In this document: in pieces, positions 21,701 to 36,700 of the stretch
Position numbering within the stretch: position 1 is the stretch's first letter
How the letters are laid out: each line of letters begins with the position of its first letter
NCBI GenBank assembly: GCA_028583415.1
Contig: CM053266.1
Coordinates: forward strand, 40,481,758-40,545,757
Direction: 5' to 3'
Length of the DNA stretch: 64,000 nt
Source: Protea cynaroides
Taxonomy: Eukaryota; Streptophyta; Magnoliopsida; Proteales; Proteaceae
Notes under the pieces: model-generated
Told to the model about the DNA's origin: nothing
Database searches by the model: none
The model's input: only the letters and a program-made list of their open reading frames with translations
Made by a program: the position numbers and the translations under genes

Positions 21701-24700
21701 CATTTATGGCATGATATGATCGCCTAGCCGTAGCTGCATATCAGCTGCTGGTGGCAAAGAGGGTTCAAAGCAAGTCAAACAAGCCCTCTTTGCTATAGGA
21801 TCTTAATTCAGTCCAACACAAAATCTGTAGAGAAAAGTAATAGAAAAAAATTCTTATCTGGAAATCCGACCGTCAAAAATTGATGAAACTTCGGTTGAAT
21901 GGCCTTTATAATAGTTATGAACACCCTTCAAAATCTGAGAATGATCCGAAAAGAATTGAAGGAGTACCTGGTGCCGCCAAAACCTGGGTAGGTTCAAAAG
22001 AATGTCGGCTGCTGATTTGGTTTTACTTCTTCTAATTGGTACTGAGTGTTTCACATATAACCAGCAACAAAGAACAAAATAGGAGTATTAAATGCAAATG
22101 AACAGAGGAAATAGAGTTCGATTGAGTCTCACAACCTTGGAGACTCAACCAGAAAATAGGAGTTTCACTCTCCTTTTTTTCTAGAAAATTCTAAGAGCCA
22201 CCAGCCAGCTTCTACTCTTATTTATAATGAGAATCCTTACAATTAAAATAGGAAAGAGATAAAACTACTAAAACTAAACCTCCTTATAACATAGGAAGGT
22301 TTTAATACAATGGAAAGAAAACTTTCTAAATCTGAAAATAGGAAAGTGAATACTTGGTCTCCAAGTAATTGACACCTACTATCAATCTATCCTAAATATT
22401 AGGAAACAAACTAAACAATGAAATTAGGAAACCAACTTTTAGGAAAGAACTAACAAAAGAGTGAAAAATCTATTGCTGGTATTGTTCACTTAAACAGTAC
22501 CGCGTGAACAGTGTTCACGTGAACAGTGTGGGTTGGTCAACCAATTGGGTCTGGCCCAATTGTGGAAGGTTTCTTCTTTCGGCCCTTTTGGAGTAGACTT
22601 GGGCTGCATCAGCTGCGCTCAATATGCGGGATTTCTGTTGAATCAAATCTTTCCTGTTGGACCTAGCGAAAAGGTTTTTAAGCCTTTGCAAGCAAGCGCA
22701 AGGAAAGCAAGAAAATATAAGCTTTGCCAGAAGCAAGACAAGGGTTTATGCTTTGTAAAACGTAGAAGCGGTAGCTTCCCCGACCGACTACAATACAATA
22801 GTCGTGACCTACTTTGATTCAAAAAATAAAAAAGAAAGGCCTTTCCTTTTTTACCCTATTTATAAGGGTACGCTCTACTCACCCTACTTTGATTCAAAAG
22901 AAAGGCAAACGATTTGGTTTGGAAACAAGCAAACGGCTTTCTATCATAGTTGCATGGTGGGCTATTCTTCGCTTTAACTACTAGTTACGGGGTAGAATGT
23001 TGGGCATTTAAGAAACACAATATAGATAAACATATTGCAGTTGAGATGAGGATGTTGAGATGGATGTCTAACAAAACCAAGAAGAACAAGATAAGGAATG
23101 ATCATATTAGAGCTGAAGTGGGAGTAGCGCCGATACATGATAAGCTTCGAGAAAGTCGTTTGAGAAGGTATGGTCATGTTCAATGGAAGCCTTTAGATGC
23201 TCTACAGAGGATTGATTTGATTCAGATCGAAGGATCTAAAAGAGTTCAGAGCAAACCTAAGACCACTCTAGGGTACGTGGTGAGGAAAGATACGCATATA
23301 TAGGCCTTGTTTCAAGTATGACATCAAACAGAGCTGACTGGAGGGCAAGAATCCATATAGCTGACTCCATTTAGTTGGGATAAGGCTTTATTGTTGTTGT
23401 TGTTGTTGTTTAGTGTTGTGCGTCTTCTATATTTTGTCATACTGGGCTGGTTAGTTTACCCTTACAATTAATATCTCAGACAACGAGGATGACGAAGCGA
23501 AGCAGGGAGAAGCTTAAAGGATGTTCGAGCTTACTTTCTAATAGTTGATTTCTTTTATTAGAATGGTTGTAGTAGAATTTTAAATTTCAATGTAAAGACA
23601 ATTTAAGTTCAGTTTTATGATTATTGTTTGCAAACACTAGGACTGCCACCAATAGGCCTTTTGGGGACCTTTTATTATTGTTATTTATTTGAGTTGCATT
23701 TTAAGATACTAAAGTTTCGAGGTTTGAATTTATTGAACGATCGTTTGATCAACGCCCATGGGCTGTACCTTCTCCTTAATACAAGTTTGGGTCATGACAC
23801 AAAGGCCACTGTAACACCCAAAAAAAAAAAAAAAAAGATGCCCATCTAATCCTATAATCGTGGACTAGCTTTTTTACCCATACTAGTTGATGGTGTGAGA
23901 ACCCTTGCTCACTTGTCACTACAACAAGGCGCCAAAGTGGGATGCATCGCTAACATGGGACTCACTAGCCAACCCATAATGGGTATTTAAATAAGGCATT
24001 AGAAATCTTCTTGGTGAAATTAAAAGGCAGCAGAATAAAAAATAGACAAAAATAAATAAATAAATCAAATGTACATCACAATGGCAGGCCAAAGACAACT
24101 AGGGAAGGCAATAGGGTGAGTTCAGAAGGAGTTTCACCAAACCCTACACCAAGCATATCCTAATTTCCAAAAACCAGGACCTGCCACAAGTCATCAGGGA
24201 TTACCAAATGAGAACCCATTCCCGGCCCATACTAAAAAATAAAAAAAACCATCCCTAGCCCAAACCGCCTCACTCTATCCTAACCTTTACATGATTTTTA
24301 TTTACTGTTTCCTTAAAGCCTTTAGAAAGACACTGCAGGACAGCACATCATTTGACTACTTACTTTCTATTAATATAAAAAATTACTTAACTCCCGGTCC
24401 CCTTTCTTACTCAAGCCTCTTCATTGATATACCACTTTCAGAAAAGAAGTTAATTCAGTCCTCAACTAACTCAAACTATCAATATCTTCATTGCTTTAAC
24501 CATTTATAGGGCTCTTTTATAATAGGAAGACACTGACCCTCCTCTATCATATAAGGTTACTTTACTTACATTAACGTAGGACACGTAATACAAGTGACCC
24601 CCTGGTTGGAGTCAACAAAACCCACCCACCCCGAAACTGCAATGGGTTGTGTATTCCAAACCTGGTAGCTGGTGCTGACCAATACCCCAAGTTAACATTA

Positions 24701-27700
24701 TCAATATCCAGGACAGTTAACTCAATTAAACCGCCCCATTGCCATCGCTAGAGACGACCAAGGATCAAAAGATCAGGATCAGATGTAAGGTCCTCCCAAC
24801 CAATCCTATTGGGATTGATCTGGATTGGTCGATCCTAGTTTAACTCAGATATTCCCTTTGCATATCCAGATCCACATGGAGCAATCCAGAAAAAGGATCA
24901 TCTGTTCCTCAAATCCTTGGGTTCAAAATAACATAGAATCAAATAGACGCCAATTGGCCAACTCATAAAGCAAGGTATTTGTCAATCTTGGTATCAAGGG
25001 GAATGAGTTGTTCAGATCCGCAGCGAGATCTAGTACCTCAAAAAAAGATGGTCTTACATCCAAGGCCCTGAACTCCTAGAATATCACCACCCACGAAAGG
25101 GCAAACCCGAGACTAAAAATGAGGGACATAATCTGAGATTAATGCTGGAAGGACCCAGTTCCCTCCAGAACATCCACAAAAGTAGAAAAATAAGAAAGGA
25201 AATGACAGTTCAAAAAAAAAAAGTCATTGTCAACCAGGTTTTTTTTTTTTTTCTCATTTCCTTTCCAGAGCGGAAAACTCATGACATCAATGGCAATATA
25301 TCAGTAGTTTACTTCTTTGGTGATGGACATCATGAGCATAACATGAATAGAATCTTTACCTGAGAGTCGGAAGCTGCTGGATCTGCCTCTGTGCTAACCT
25401 CCAAACCATCACCATTAACAGCTGGAGAGTCACTGTCTGCAGGGATCTGAACCTGAAAGTTTGAAGCTGTTGCATCTGCCTCACTGCTCACCTCCACATC
25501 ACCATTTACAGCTGGAGAATCAGTGGCTGCCGGGGACTCACCATTAGTTTTTGAACTCCCTTTTGACTTCTCTGAAGCTTCAGCCTTGCTTAGATTAAGC
25601 CATGCTAAAATTAGAAAGGGAACATAAGAATCTGGTCTCAAATAATATTAACATGAGAATAAATTCCCAAATCACCTGGCAAAAAGCAGCAACAAGTTCA
25701 GGCCTCAACACACAAAATCGGGATCCAGGCCCAGTATAATTTGCATCCCGAGGTGTCACTCTCATCAGGTCCAAAATGTAATGCCTGGAAATTCAGATAG
25801 GTTTTTTATTTTGGGAGGAAGGGGGAGGAAGAGTAGCCGGTCAACAATAACATATATTAATTTACAAGTTAATAATGAGGTTGATGCTGACTAAATTCAA
25901 TAACATGAAACATCAGAAACGGATCATGCACAAGTCTTACACATTAAAGCACTGCTTAGAACATTCATTAGTTACCATATATAGGCTAGATGGGGTGAGG
26001 TCTAAAGAAGAGGGTACTTTAAGTAATGCAGTGCTATCCTTGAACCAGTGTATGCCAGTGGGAAATCAGCTTGCGATAGGATCACAGGTACAGGTATAAA
26101 GCCAGATTGAAATTGAACAACAAACTCCATGAACTGAAACTGATATACAATTATTGGGAAGGGATAAAAATACAAGAAAAAAAATAGAAAATATTTTGGT
26201 TTTGCAAAGCAATCATGGTTCAAATTCGGTCCGAAGGTACTTCGGTTTTGCAAAGAAATTGAAACGAAAATTACATAGTGTATCAGACCACTAATTTATA
26301 GACTAACTAACTAACCCCTCAACATTCTATTCATAAAGCAACTCATAAATTAGAAACTTTCTAGAGCTTCTAGAGTATTCTAAGATCAGATTCAACAGTC
26401 CTGTAACAAGGGAAACAATCAAATTATTAACTTAATATAGTCCCAATCTAATCTAGATCTCCTATTAAATCTGAAAACAGTCATACAGCTGGAAGCCCTA
26501 CTAGCTGTGTTGGTTCATCTCCCACATTCCAATGTCAATTGGCACTCAAACACTCAAATTGTGGACATGTTGTAAACATCATCATCTAATCTAGTCACTG
26601 GATGAGATTCAAGTCATCTGACCGCTGCCATGCATCAATAAAATTTTGTGAAAATTGTTCGAAAAGTCAATTATATTAGAATAAAAGAGGACGTTGAAAA
26701 AAAAATAGAGCCTCAAACAATGATGAACTATATGGTTGAGATAGGTCACCAAATTTGAAACTTGCATATCCATTCCCCAACCATCCAACAGTCAAAAAAA
26801 CTAAATCATCAACCTACATAGCAGTAATAAGGAACACAGGCAGAATGTCACTACAGTGACATTTGTACATCCTTAGATTTAAATTTTAAAATTTAGCTGC
26901 ACTCTTCTATGTATATTACGACAAAATAAAAGAATAAAAACGCAAAAAAAAGTTCCACAAAAATCAGCAACTCAACTCAACTAAGCATTTTCCCAACTAA
27001 ATAGGGTGGGCTACATGAACTTTGTTCAACCTTTCAACTCTATTTAACGTCATATTAGTTGTCGAGCCCTAGGCTATTCGTATCACCACCCATAAGAAGC
27101 AACGGAACATAAATGAATTGCATGAAGCACAGGAGGAAAACAACATAGGTCAAATTAGTGGTTACCTGTCATCACTACCAACAATGCCCTTGCACTCCAC
27201 AGGAGCAGCTAATTTGATATTATTTCCAGATCCATCAAGAACCATATGTTCCTTCAAATGAAGGCATTTAGCAGCTTCTAGTACCTAAGGAAGCAAAAAA
27301 TTAGGCATTATGAGAAGGGGGGAAAAAATAATAATAATAAATAATACTATAAGAAGAAAAAATTCAAGATTATTGCAAACACATCATGTTACTTACTAAA
27401 GAAACATTGAATTTAGACAATGATCCACAAATCAATAAGAAGTATTTCCATGAAATAGCTTGGGAAAAAAGTGTATTAAGCTTCCAAAGCCAGCTTGATG
27501 CAGTTTAAACTGCCCAAATTGGGTTAGAAATACCTTATTTTGGGCCATGGATGGGTTCTAAGAGACTTGGGTCAATTGTTTATAGTCTACTCATTCTATA
27601 GAGCTTTAATTTTAAGCCTATAAAGTGGGGGAGTTTGTACACAGAATTAGTGTCTTAAGTGTTTTGGTTAGATTAGGATACTTAATAGCTTTAAAAAGAT

Positions 27701-30700
27701 TTCTATTTTGAGTCAATTGAGTTAAGTCAGTGAGTGAAAATGATTCGGAGTCATTTATGAGCATAGTCCAAAATTTCGACTGCCTATCTCGGTTTCGACC
27801 TTGGTTGAAACGTAACAGTGTGACTTAACAAATTTCAAATACTCCGACCAAAATCTTGACCCATTTCACGAAACTTTGACTCATTTTCATGCATTTCAAC
27901 TCATTTTTTAAAATATTTCAACAAATTTTTGACTCATTTTGTTAAAATTTTTAATTTTCGTCACCTTTGCGCGAAAGCTCGAAAATTGCTAAAACACCTC
28001 AATTTTGGCAAAGTCCTTCATTTGCTGCTGAATCAATGCTTGGCGGTCATCAACTGTGGAGCATCCACTTCAACATGGGGGCATGTATTTATAGCACCAT
28101 TTGGAAGAAAAAAATTTCCAAATTTCATATTTCCCACCTATAAGGCTGCCATGATGGACCTTAAAATTTTTCAGGCAGAGAATGGCATATGGCCATCTCA
28201 TATTTTACTTGTTTTGATTAAAATGTTGTGTGCTTTAAGACTAAATCATGTGTGGGATAAGGTTGTATAAGGGAAAGGATACAGTAGGCTTATGGTGTAC
28301 ACTAGCAACCTACAGTCTGAAGCCAAACTACAGCTTTAGGTTTTTTTCCCCAATCTAATGATTGAAACATGTGTAAATATGCTTAAATAGGCAATCCCTT
28401 AAGTTTCAGGGTAAATTCCAGGTATAGCCACCAAATGGCCATTTCAAAAGTTCCACCAAAATGGATCAAATTTCATTACTGAAACTACAAAAATGACATA
28501 TTTCGGTTTCGGTGGGGTCGAAATGCCCATTTAAATCGAAATTTAGAACCTTGTTTAAGAGTCAGTTTAGGAAATTTGAAAGGTTATACACATGTATACA
28601 ACCCCAACCAATTAGACATGATTTGAATAATAGAATGTAGTTTTTTCAAGATTTTTTGAGTTGTTAAGCTCAGCAAATGTGGGTGAAGGCACTTTTTCTG
28701 GCTTACTGCTTTCTTCTCTTCTTCTCCTAGTTCTGAATTCTACTGCAAATTAAGTGTTATCTCAAAAATGAAGAAGAAAAGGAAGGCATGAGAGATATCA
28801 GTTACACAATGTGGGACTGCTATGTTTTATAGAAACAGAGTATGGCATATAGAAGAGTGAAACAGGAAAGAGAAGAAAATAGAAGAAGGGAAAGGAAGAA
28901 AAAAGGGGGAGGAACACAACTGCAGGGAGGAGTTCTGGCTTGCTCGGACGAAAAGAGAGAAAGAAAAAGGGAGAAGCAAGAGCACACTACCCATACGCAA
29001 ACAACAGGGCACAAATGGATGCAACACCAATTTTATTTCATTCCATTCTTTTCAATCTGATCTCATCATTTGAGTACATGCTCATATTTAAAAGAATTAA
29101 AAGAATTCCTAAATTGCTAAGACTACTCCTAATATGTTAAAACTAAACTGAAAGTTAATCTTGATGAAAATAAAATCCCAATCTCATAAACAAACTAAAG
29201 AAATCCTACATATCTAAACTGCTTCCTATAATAGAAGATGTGATTACAGTAATAATATTCCAAATAAAAAGAATTCTACTTTAAACCGACCAAAAAAATC
29301 ACCAAATAAAATAAATCACAATATAGATTCCCATCCATATCTGTTTCAGCTTGTGTATCCACCACTGCATCTTATGGTCCATTATGTAGTTGCTTTTCAC
29401 ACTTGTAATTTGAGGATAGAAGTTTATAGCTCAAACACAAAAGTGGACGGTAATTGTCCAAATGTCTTGATGCCTTTGTGCTGAAACATTCAACATCCGT
29501 AGAAGGTGGCATAGGCTACACGTTCAGCAACAGTAAAAGGTGACATTGGCTACACGCAGACATTTTTCCCATATGCCAGATGAACCACCAAAGGTGTATT
29601 CTAGCTGACTAGATAAGATGGGCTAAGCTGTGACCTAGCATACCTGCCTGATTAGCCAATTTCTATCCCCCCTCCCCCTTTTTTTTTTTACTAACTTACA
29701 GTATTATCTTAATGAGAAAAAGATGCATGCAAGATGGGGAGATAGAAAATACAAGAAGAATGGATAAAACATTTAAAAAAAAAAAAACACTTCATGTGCA
29801 GTTTGAAAGCCAATCATTAACATATTAACCAAACAACATGCAATGAACACGAATAATTGCAACAGCAATTTGATCCCATCTAAGACTCCAAATGAATAAA
29901 ATGAAAGAAATTAGGACCACAGATATTGTGTTAAGACAATTGTCTAGTAGTTATCACACCATTCATGAACTTGATGTCTATGATCCCAAACTTACAAGAA
30001 TGCAAAATCTGGATATGTTGGAAAGAAATGAATAGTATCACTTTATTCACTTTCCAACTACCTTGGATAATTACTACTCTCTATTTCAACTACATAGGAA
30101 AGTTTATAAACCCTCTAAACGCTCCACCACACTCTCCCCCAAAAAAAAAAAAAAACATATAGTGAACTTCCTATAACACAAAAGAACCAGGAGTGTTTTG
30201 GAATACAATAATAACAGGGGGGAAAAGAAAAACAAACCATGATAATACAAATCAAATTCCAATGCGTCCTCACCTTAGAATGAAATGCTTCATTCCAGCA
30301 AATTTTCTTTCCATTGTCAACTGAACCATACAGAAGGGAATCTGACTTGTCTCCCTGCAGGATCCCAGGTATGATACTCTGCACGAAACATGTATAACAA
30401 ATAGTCATAAGGATAGAGATGACAAGAAGTGGATTACCCCAAAAAAAAGGCTAAAGCATCAAATAAACAAGAGGCAAACAAAATTGGAAAAAAAAAAATT
30501 TTTTTTTTTTTTGTGGGCTCATATCAAGTGTAGTTTGGTTTGGCATATGTCATTGTGAGGGAAATCCCAAACCCATCAGAGATCCCCAGAGAAGGAAATG
30601 GAAGAAGAGAAACTTGGATGATACCAAGCATACATTACAACTTTGTTTTATTATGTTGCAAGGCCGCGGCATCTTCCTCGTTCTCTTCATCTGCATTATC

Positions 30701-33700
30701 TTCCTCTTTTGAAATCCAAAGGGCTTTCAACACCCCCCACTCGAGCCTCTCTCTTTCTAATCACAGCCCAAATTTTATACAACCACCATCAAACCAATCA
30801 TATACAGCTCAAACCATCAACGAGGATGCTAGGAACTTCTCCGAAGGATTTTTTTTTTTTTTAAGCTTAATATGTAGACAAAAAAAGACTGAAGGAACCA
30901 AAACCAAAAAACAAGGATCATCAGAAACATTGAAAAACTCAAAATTTAAATAACGACGACGACGATGAGGACAACGACAATAATAACAATAGCAAAAAAA
31001 AAAAAAAAAATTGCACCTGTGCTACTACTCTATGACCCCTGTAATCAACTATTGTCATAGCGAGATTGTACAGCCCAGGAACATTAGCTTCTTGGTATGC
31101 CTTGGTGCCTCTCAGATCATTGTTTGCAGAAGCATAGGTTGCTTGCTCACTGTCAGCCAGCTGAGTGTCGGCAGATACATCAGGAGAAACATCCATGACA
31201 CCACAAACCTCCTCGGAATTTGAGCCCTCTGATCTGTCTGAATTGGAAATACCACCAATACCATGGGACAAATCACTGGAAGCTTTTTCAGGTGAATCCG
31301 GCGAAGAGCTCGTGCTCTCAAGCTTAACTTTAACATTTGATGTTTGACTTTTGGACAACTGACCAAGGTCCGCATCTACAGCAAAACTGAAGAATATATT
31401 GTTGTGCACATACCTAAAATAAACAAGACAAGACATCTTAATCCAAAGTTGCTAACTTTACCTCAAGAACTGTATTAACCAAGTATAAAAAAAAAATTCA
31501 ACAATGATGTGATCATGCAGAGCGAGACACCAAATATATGGCATGCAATAAAAGATAAGATGCATTACAAAGAACCAAAAGAGATGATAAGTTAAAACTG
31601 TCTTCTCCTGGTAAGTCTAAAATTATCAGTGATAAGTAATGTTGTCAAAAAAAAAAAAAAAAAATGGAGCCTGGACCATCTGGCCCATGTTGGCAGTCCA
31701 GCTAACTGCCTGCACCATGACACAGAAATCAACCAATAATCAACCTTGACAATATCACTCTGTGAAAATGAAAACATTAATGATTGAAAAATCACAAGTA
31801 TATATAGAGGTTTACAGGAAAAAAGAAGGTGATACCTTTAACCAATAAGGCCACCTAAAAACATACAGATGTACAAATGATCCACTTATCTTCCCAGTTT
31901 TCTTTAAACAAAAAAAATCTGTACTCCTTTCAAACACAAACCATTTGAACACATGGCAGAACAACACCCGTAAAAAAAAATTTCCCTGGTTCAAAGTTCT
32001 CCAGTCGCAATCCTTCAAAATAATACCCCAATAAACTGCACAGAGAATTTCGCACAGAATTCTCTCTCAAACTAAAATGAAACCTTTGCCAGGGAAGAAA
32101 CACCTCCTTCAAATTTCCTATGAAAAGAATTACATAGTTCTCAAGCAGGAAAATTTTGATCGACATCTGCTATCTATAAAAAAGATTATCCCCACACTCA
32201 ACTTGTAGACAAGGGATTCGAGCACTGGTTAATAATTTTTTCTAGCACAGGAATAGGATTGAAGATGCGGATATGATCCTCAGAATTGACTGCTATAAGT
32301 CCATTCACAATGCACATTGCACATTGCACACTACATACATGCCAGTTTCGTAGTCTGGCCCAACATTACTTAGACACAAGACACAAAGCAAAAACATGAC
32401 GATGATGACATTACAAATATCAGGACTCAAAATTTACACAGAATATAAAAGAATGTGGCACGGAGCAAAAACATGAGTACATGACAAAAATGATATTACA
32501 AAGATCAGACTCTAAAATTTAAACAGAATATAAAAGAATGTGAGACGAAGCATTTGAAGTAACCAGTTAGCATATCTAGCCCATCAAGACCCTATTTTCC
32601 AAGCATCTCTGCCATCCTATCCAACTCACTAGGGATTCTTACGCTTGTTAAATAATTTCTTCACCCTAATGATGCGGTTTATTTCCAGTTGATACTCTGG
32701 CTAACTGATGCAGCCAAGACTGCCCAAATGGGCTTAGGGGCCAGGATTGCCCAAATGGGCTTAGGGGGACTTTATTTTGGGCCATGGATGGAATTTATGG
32801 GCCTTGGGCAACTTGTTTATGGGTTTTTTTAGATAGAATTCTGTTTTGAGCCTATTTAGTTAAGTACGAGTATGACAGTGAATAGGAGCCTTTTATAACA
32901 GTTTAAGAATTTCAGAAGGTCTTTATATATGTAATACCCACCCCCAATCTAATTGAAATGACTTCAGTAAAAAATTTTAAGTTTCTTGAAGAGCTTTGGA
33001 GCCATTGAGCTGTGTATACGGGATTGATATTCCAGATTTGATTTCCTCCTCCTAATTCTGTTCATTTCTGAAGCTTGGTGTGATGTTTCCTTTTTCTTCT
33101 TCTTTGTTCTTCATATTTCCTGATTATGATATCTTTTTCTAGCCCCTCTACTTTCTTCTCTGATTTCTTCTGATCCACTTCACTCTATGTATATCAATTT
33201 CTAGTTCTGGCCATATACCTGAAACTGAATTAGCCTTGCAAATCTGAATTTTGCAACACATTAGAGTACTTTAATATCTCAATCTGAGATCCCATCAAAT
33301 CTGACATTTTCTCACTTTCTTACTTTAGCTTGGAAACTAAGCAGACTGAAATTAACCACTACCTCTGATCTGAATTTCAAGAGTTTTCAAATGATAAGTC
33401 TAGCTAAGTTCTACATTCGACCAGAATTAATCCATTTCAAATCATTGGATGTTGAGATATTAAATTTATCTTATTTTCAGTCAAATATGTCCATAACCTG
33501 ATTTTATTGACAACTATAGGGACCCTGGTTACAGTTCTTTCTTCTATATTCCTTCCTAGAACCCTAAACTGCATCCCTAACCCTTAATTTTTCAAAAAAA
33601 CCAGCTTATGATGCATGTGGCTTCCAAGGAATGCCCAGAATAAGATAGAAACAATGAATTTACAGGATTCAAGTCCTAAAAAGTTTTAACTTTGAATATA

Positions 33701-36700
33701 GGTTTTCAGTCAATCAAACCTCCAACCTTTTATCTGGGCTCAGGACCAGCAAAAATTATATTGGAGGTGCAGGGAGGGAGATATTAATACAAAAATTACC
33801 AGCTCTTTACACTACAGCTAAACCGGCAGTCAACCTAATTCAATGAGGTGAAGTTAAACAGACAACAAGTTCATTTATCTGATACTTAACCGCAATTACA
33901 ACAAGCAAAATAAAAAAAGGGTTGCTGTGGGGCACTTTTCCCTCTGCCACTCACATGTGAAAACACTCTGGATCAGTTGGATTAATTGGGGGTATGCATC
34001 TGTTGATGACTCCCATTGCACCACTAGTTGCTGCATCTACAAAGTCGGAAGTCACCTTATATAGAGCCCTACCTCGCAAGATCCTGCAACAAGATTTTAT
34101 GCATAAATGATTAAGACCATCTAACCCTCTTGCCAATAATTGATGAAGGCTTGTTATAGAACTGTAACTAAATATAATTATCAAATGAAAGTAATAATTG
34201 AAATTATATCTGAGAAGAGTAAAGAAAAAGTTAGCCAGATGTAGAAAAATGAGTAACAACATGAAGGACGACCAAGCTACACCTTTCTTGAGGAGATGCA
34301 TGAGGAAATTCCCGACAAGACTGCAACTCTTCATTCCAGTCTCTCTGCATGCCAATTAGCTCACTACCAAAAGTTAGATTCAGAGCATCCTCAGCTCTGG
34401 CGGCATCACGTTTATGATCTGCAAGCATAAAAGTTGATCCAAAAAGAGAGGGAAATAAATGACATTAAGAAACCTTAATAGCTCCACAAATGAAATATCA
34501 ACCATATCCAAAAAAACAGCATTAAACAACTTCAATTTTCCCATGGAAGAAAATCAACAGTTGCAAAAACGTTTCTCGCTCATCAAGACACACGACACAT
34601 AGAACAGCACCATTGCAATTCTATTCGTCACACAGGGAACCATGTGGATGATAAATATGATTTGGTTAATAGAAGTTAGTGAGTAGCTCTATGCACCAAA
34701 TAAGCAAAAGACCAAGGTTTAAAATCTCGGTTCTCGGAGGCGTCTCGGCCTCTTGGAAAACCGAGATCTTGATCTCGCCGAGACAATGTAAAAGCAACTT
34801 GGTTTTGCTCCTGCATGTAGCATTCGATAACACAAAATATCCAGAGATCTTGCCAAGAAACTGCCGATAACACAAAGATGTCGGCGAGATCTCGGCGAGA
34901 ACTTGCATCGAGATCGAGAACCATTATCGCCATGGTTCTCATCTCGGTGTTCACCGAGAACACCGAGATCTCACGCCAAGATCTCGGCGAGATTTTAAAC
35001 CATGCAAAAGACATAATCAAGTGCTAATTCAAAAAATCCAAGTTCACAAATTGTTCGATTGGAAACAAAGAATGAACAACACTACAGTTTTGGGCAGCTA
35101 TAAGAAGCGTTTTCAGTACTTTTTTTAGTGGAGGAAAGCACAAAATATCAAATTTCAAAGAGAGTACTGAAAACATAACTTCATGAGATCGAGTCCACAA
35201 ATGATTTGGATCTAACTCTAACTATGGTATCAAAGACAACAATAATATGTTTAAATAATACCTGTTCAAAGGATCCTTATCTTCCAGAAATGAATCAAAG
35301 GAGATATACTTTCAGAAAGGAACATGTTCCAAAAACCCAAACTGAAAGATGTTGGCTCCATAAAGAAAAGAAAACATCAACTGAAACTATTAAGAATGAG
35401 AAGTTACCAGGAACTGGATACTCTCCTAGCCATGAATTTGGAGGCAATAGAGACTGGACATTTTCAAAAGGATGTGCAGAGGCTTTCCGCTCCAAAATTT
35501 CACGAAAAGCTACAAAAAATATTAATCTGGAAGTTAACCGATGCCCGTAACATCTATTTAAAAACCACAGCTCTATTTAAAAACCAAATTTCAGACCCAG
35601 AACAAATAATGATGCAACAAAGTTCTATTACCTTTCTTAAATTTAGAACTAATCTTTTGCAGGAGGCCAATAAGTGTAGTTGCTTCAGATGAAGATTTAG
35701 CTGATCTCGGATCCAAGGTATTTCCTGTGCTTGAGTTCACATAAAATGTTCTTGTGGTTCCTGTTATACAAACTTTCTGTCCCTCCAATGTTACCACATC
35801 CAAGTAAATTAAATCTCCAAAAAGCCTGGATAACACACACACACACACACACACACAGAGAAAGAGGAACCCCACATTAATGGAATAAGTGATCCATAAA
35901 GAGAAAAGTAATTCAAAATCCTACTCCTTCACATAGTAAGCATATCAAAGAATTAAAGATCACAAAAAAGTAGAAAAAATGGGTAAAAATCTTAAAGCAA
36001 GGGGATCAGGAAGAGATTTGTATGAACATGGAACATAGAAAATGAGCAAAGATATTTACCTCCTATTACTAGGGGGAGGATTGAAAGAAGAAAAGACAAT
36101 ACTCTCCACACATTTGATCTCCTTCGAGGAGGATGACAGCAAATTACCAAGTGAACCAGTAACATCCTCCATGAATCCCATACCATCAAGCTCTGGGACT
36201 ATGATTTTTGCTGAATCTGGAGTTCAAGGTTCACAGCAAATAAACATGTTAACAAGAAAGATGAATGTGATGAGAAAATATTTATTTAAATAATGAACCA
36301 CCATCCATGATCCATTCACCCAAAACCAAAAGAACAAAAAGAGGAAGGGCATAGATTACATATATCAGGAACCCAAGCATACATAACCTGCAGTTGTGTT
36401 TTGTGTAGTCTCGTGCTGCAATGCAAGAGATGTTGATAATGAGGAATGAAGCGTAGAGAGAGAAAGCAATTCTCTGGCACGGTTCACGTGAGCACGTATA
36501 GATCTATCATCATACAACGCTGCCGTACATGGATCCATATTAGGACCAAATTTATTGAGAGTTACCTCCATTACAGTAAATCAAGCAACAAGAAAAAAAA
36601 AAAACAAGTTGACATAGCTTCAACATACCAGCAACCATCTCCAAGGAGCAGCCTCCCGTGGTAATGTCCGCAACTTCAGAAATTTCATTGTAATCTTCTA

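Noticed and set aside
28820..29140. Overlapping frames on both strands
   Set aside because: Purine-rich intronic sequence of FRIENDLY intron 11; no recognisable domain.
30540..30953. 137-aa plus-strand frame with Ser-rich sequence
   Set aside because: Lies within FRIENDLY intron 10, contains homopolymer-encoded runs and shows no family signature.
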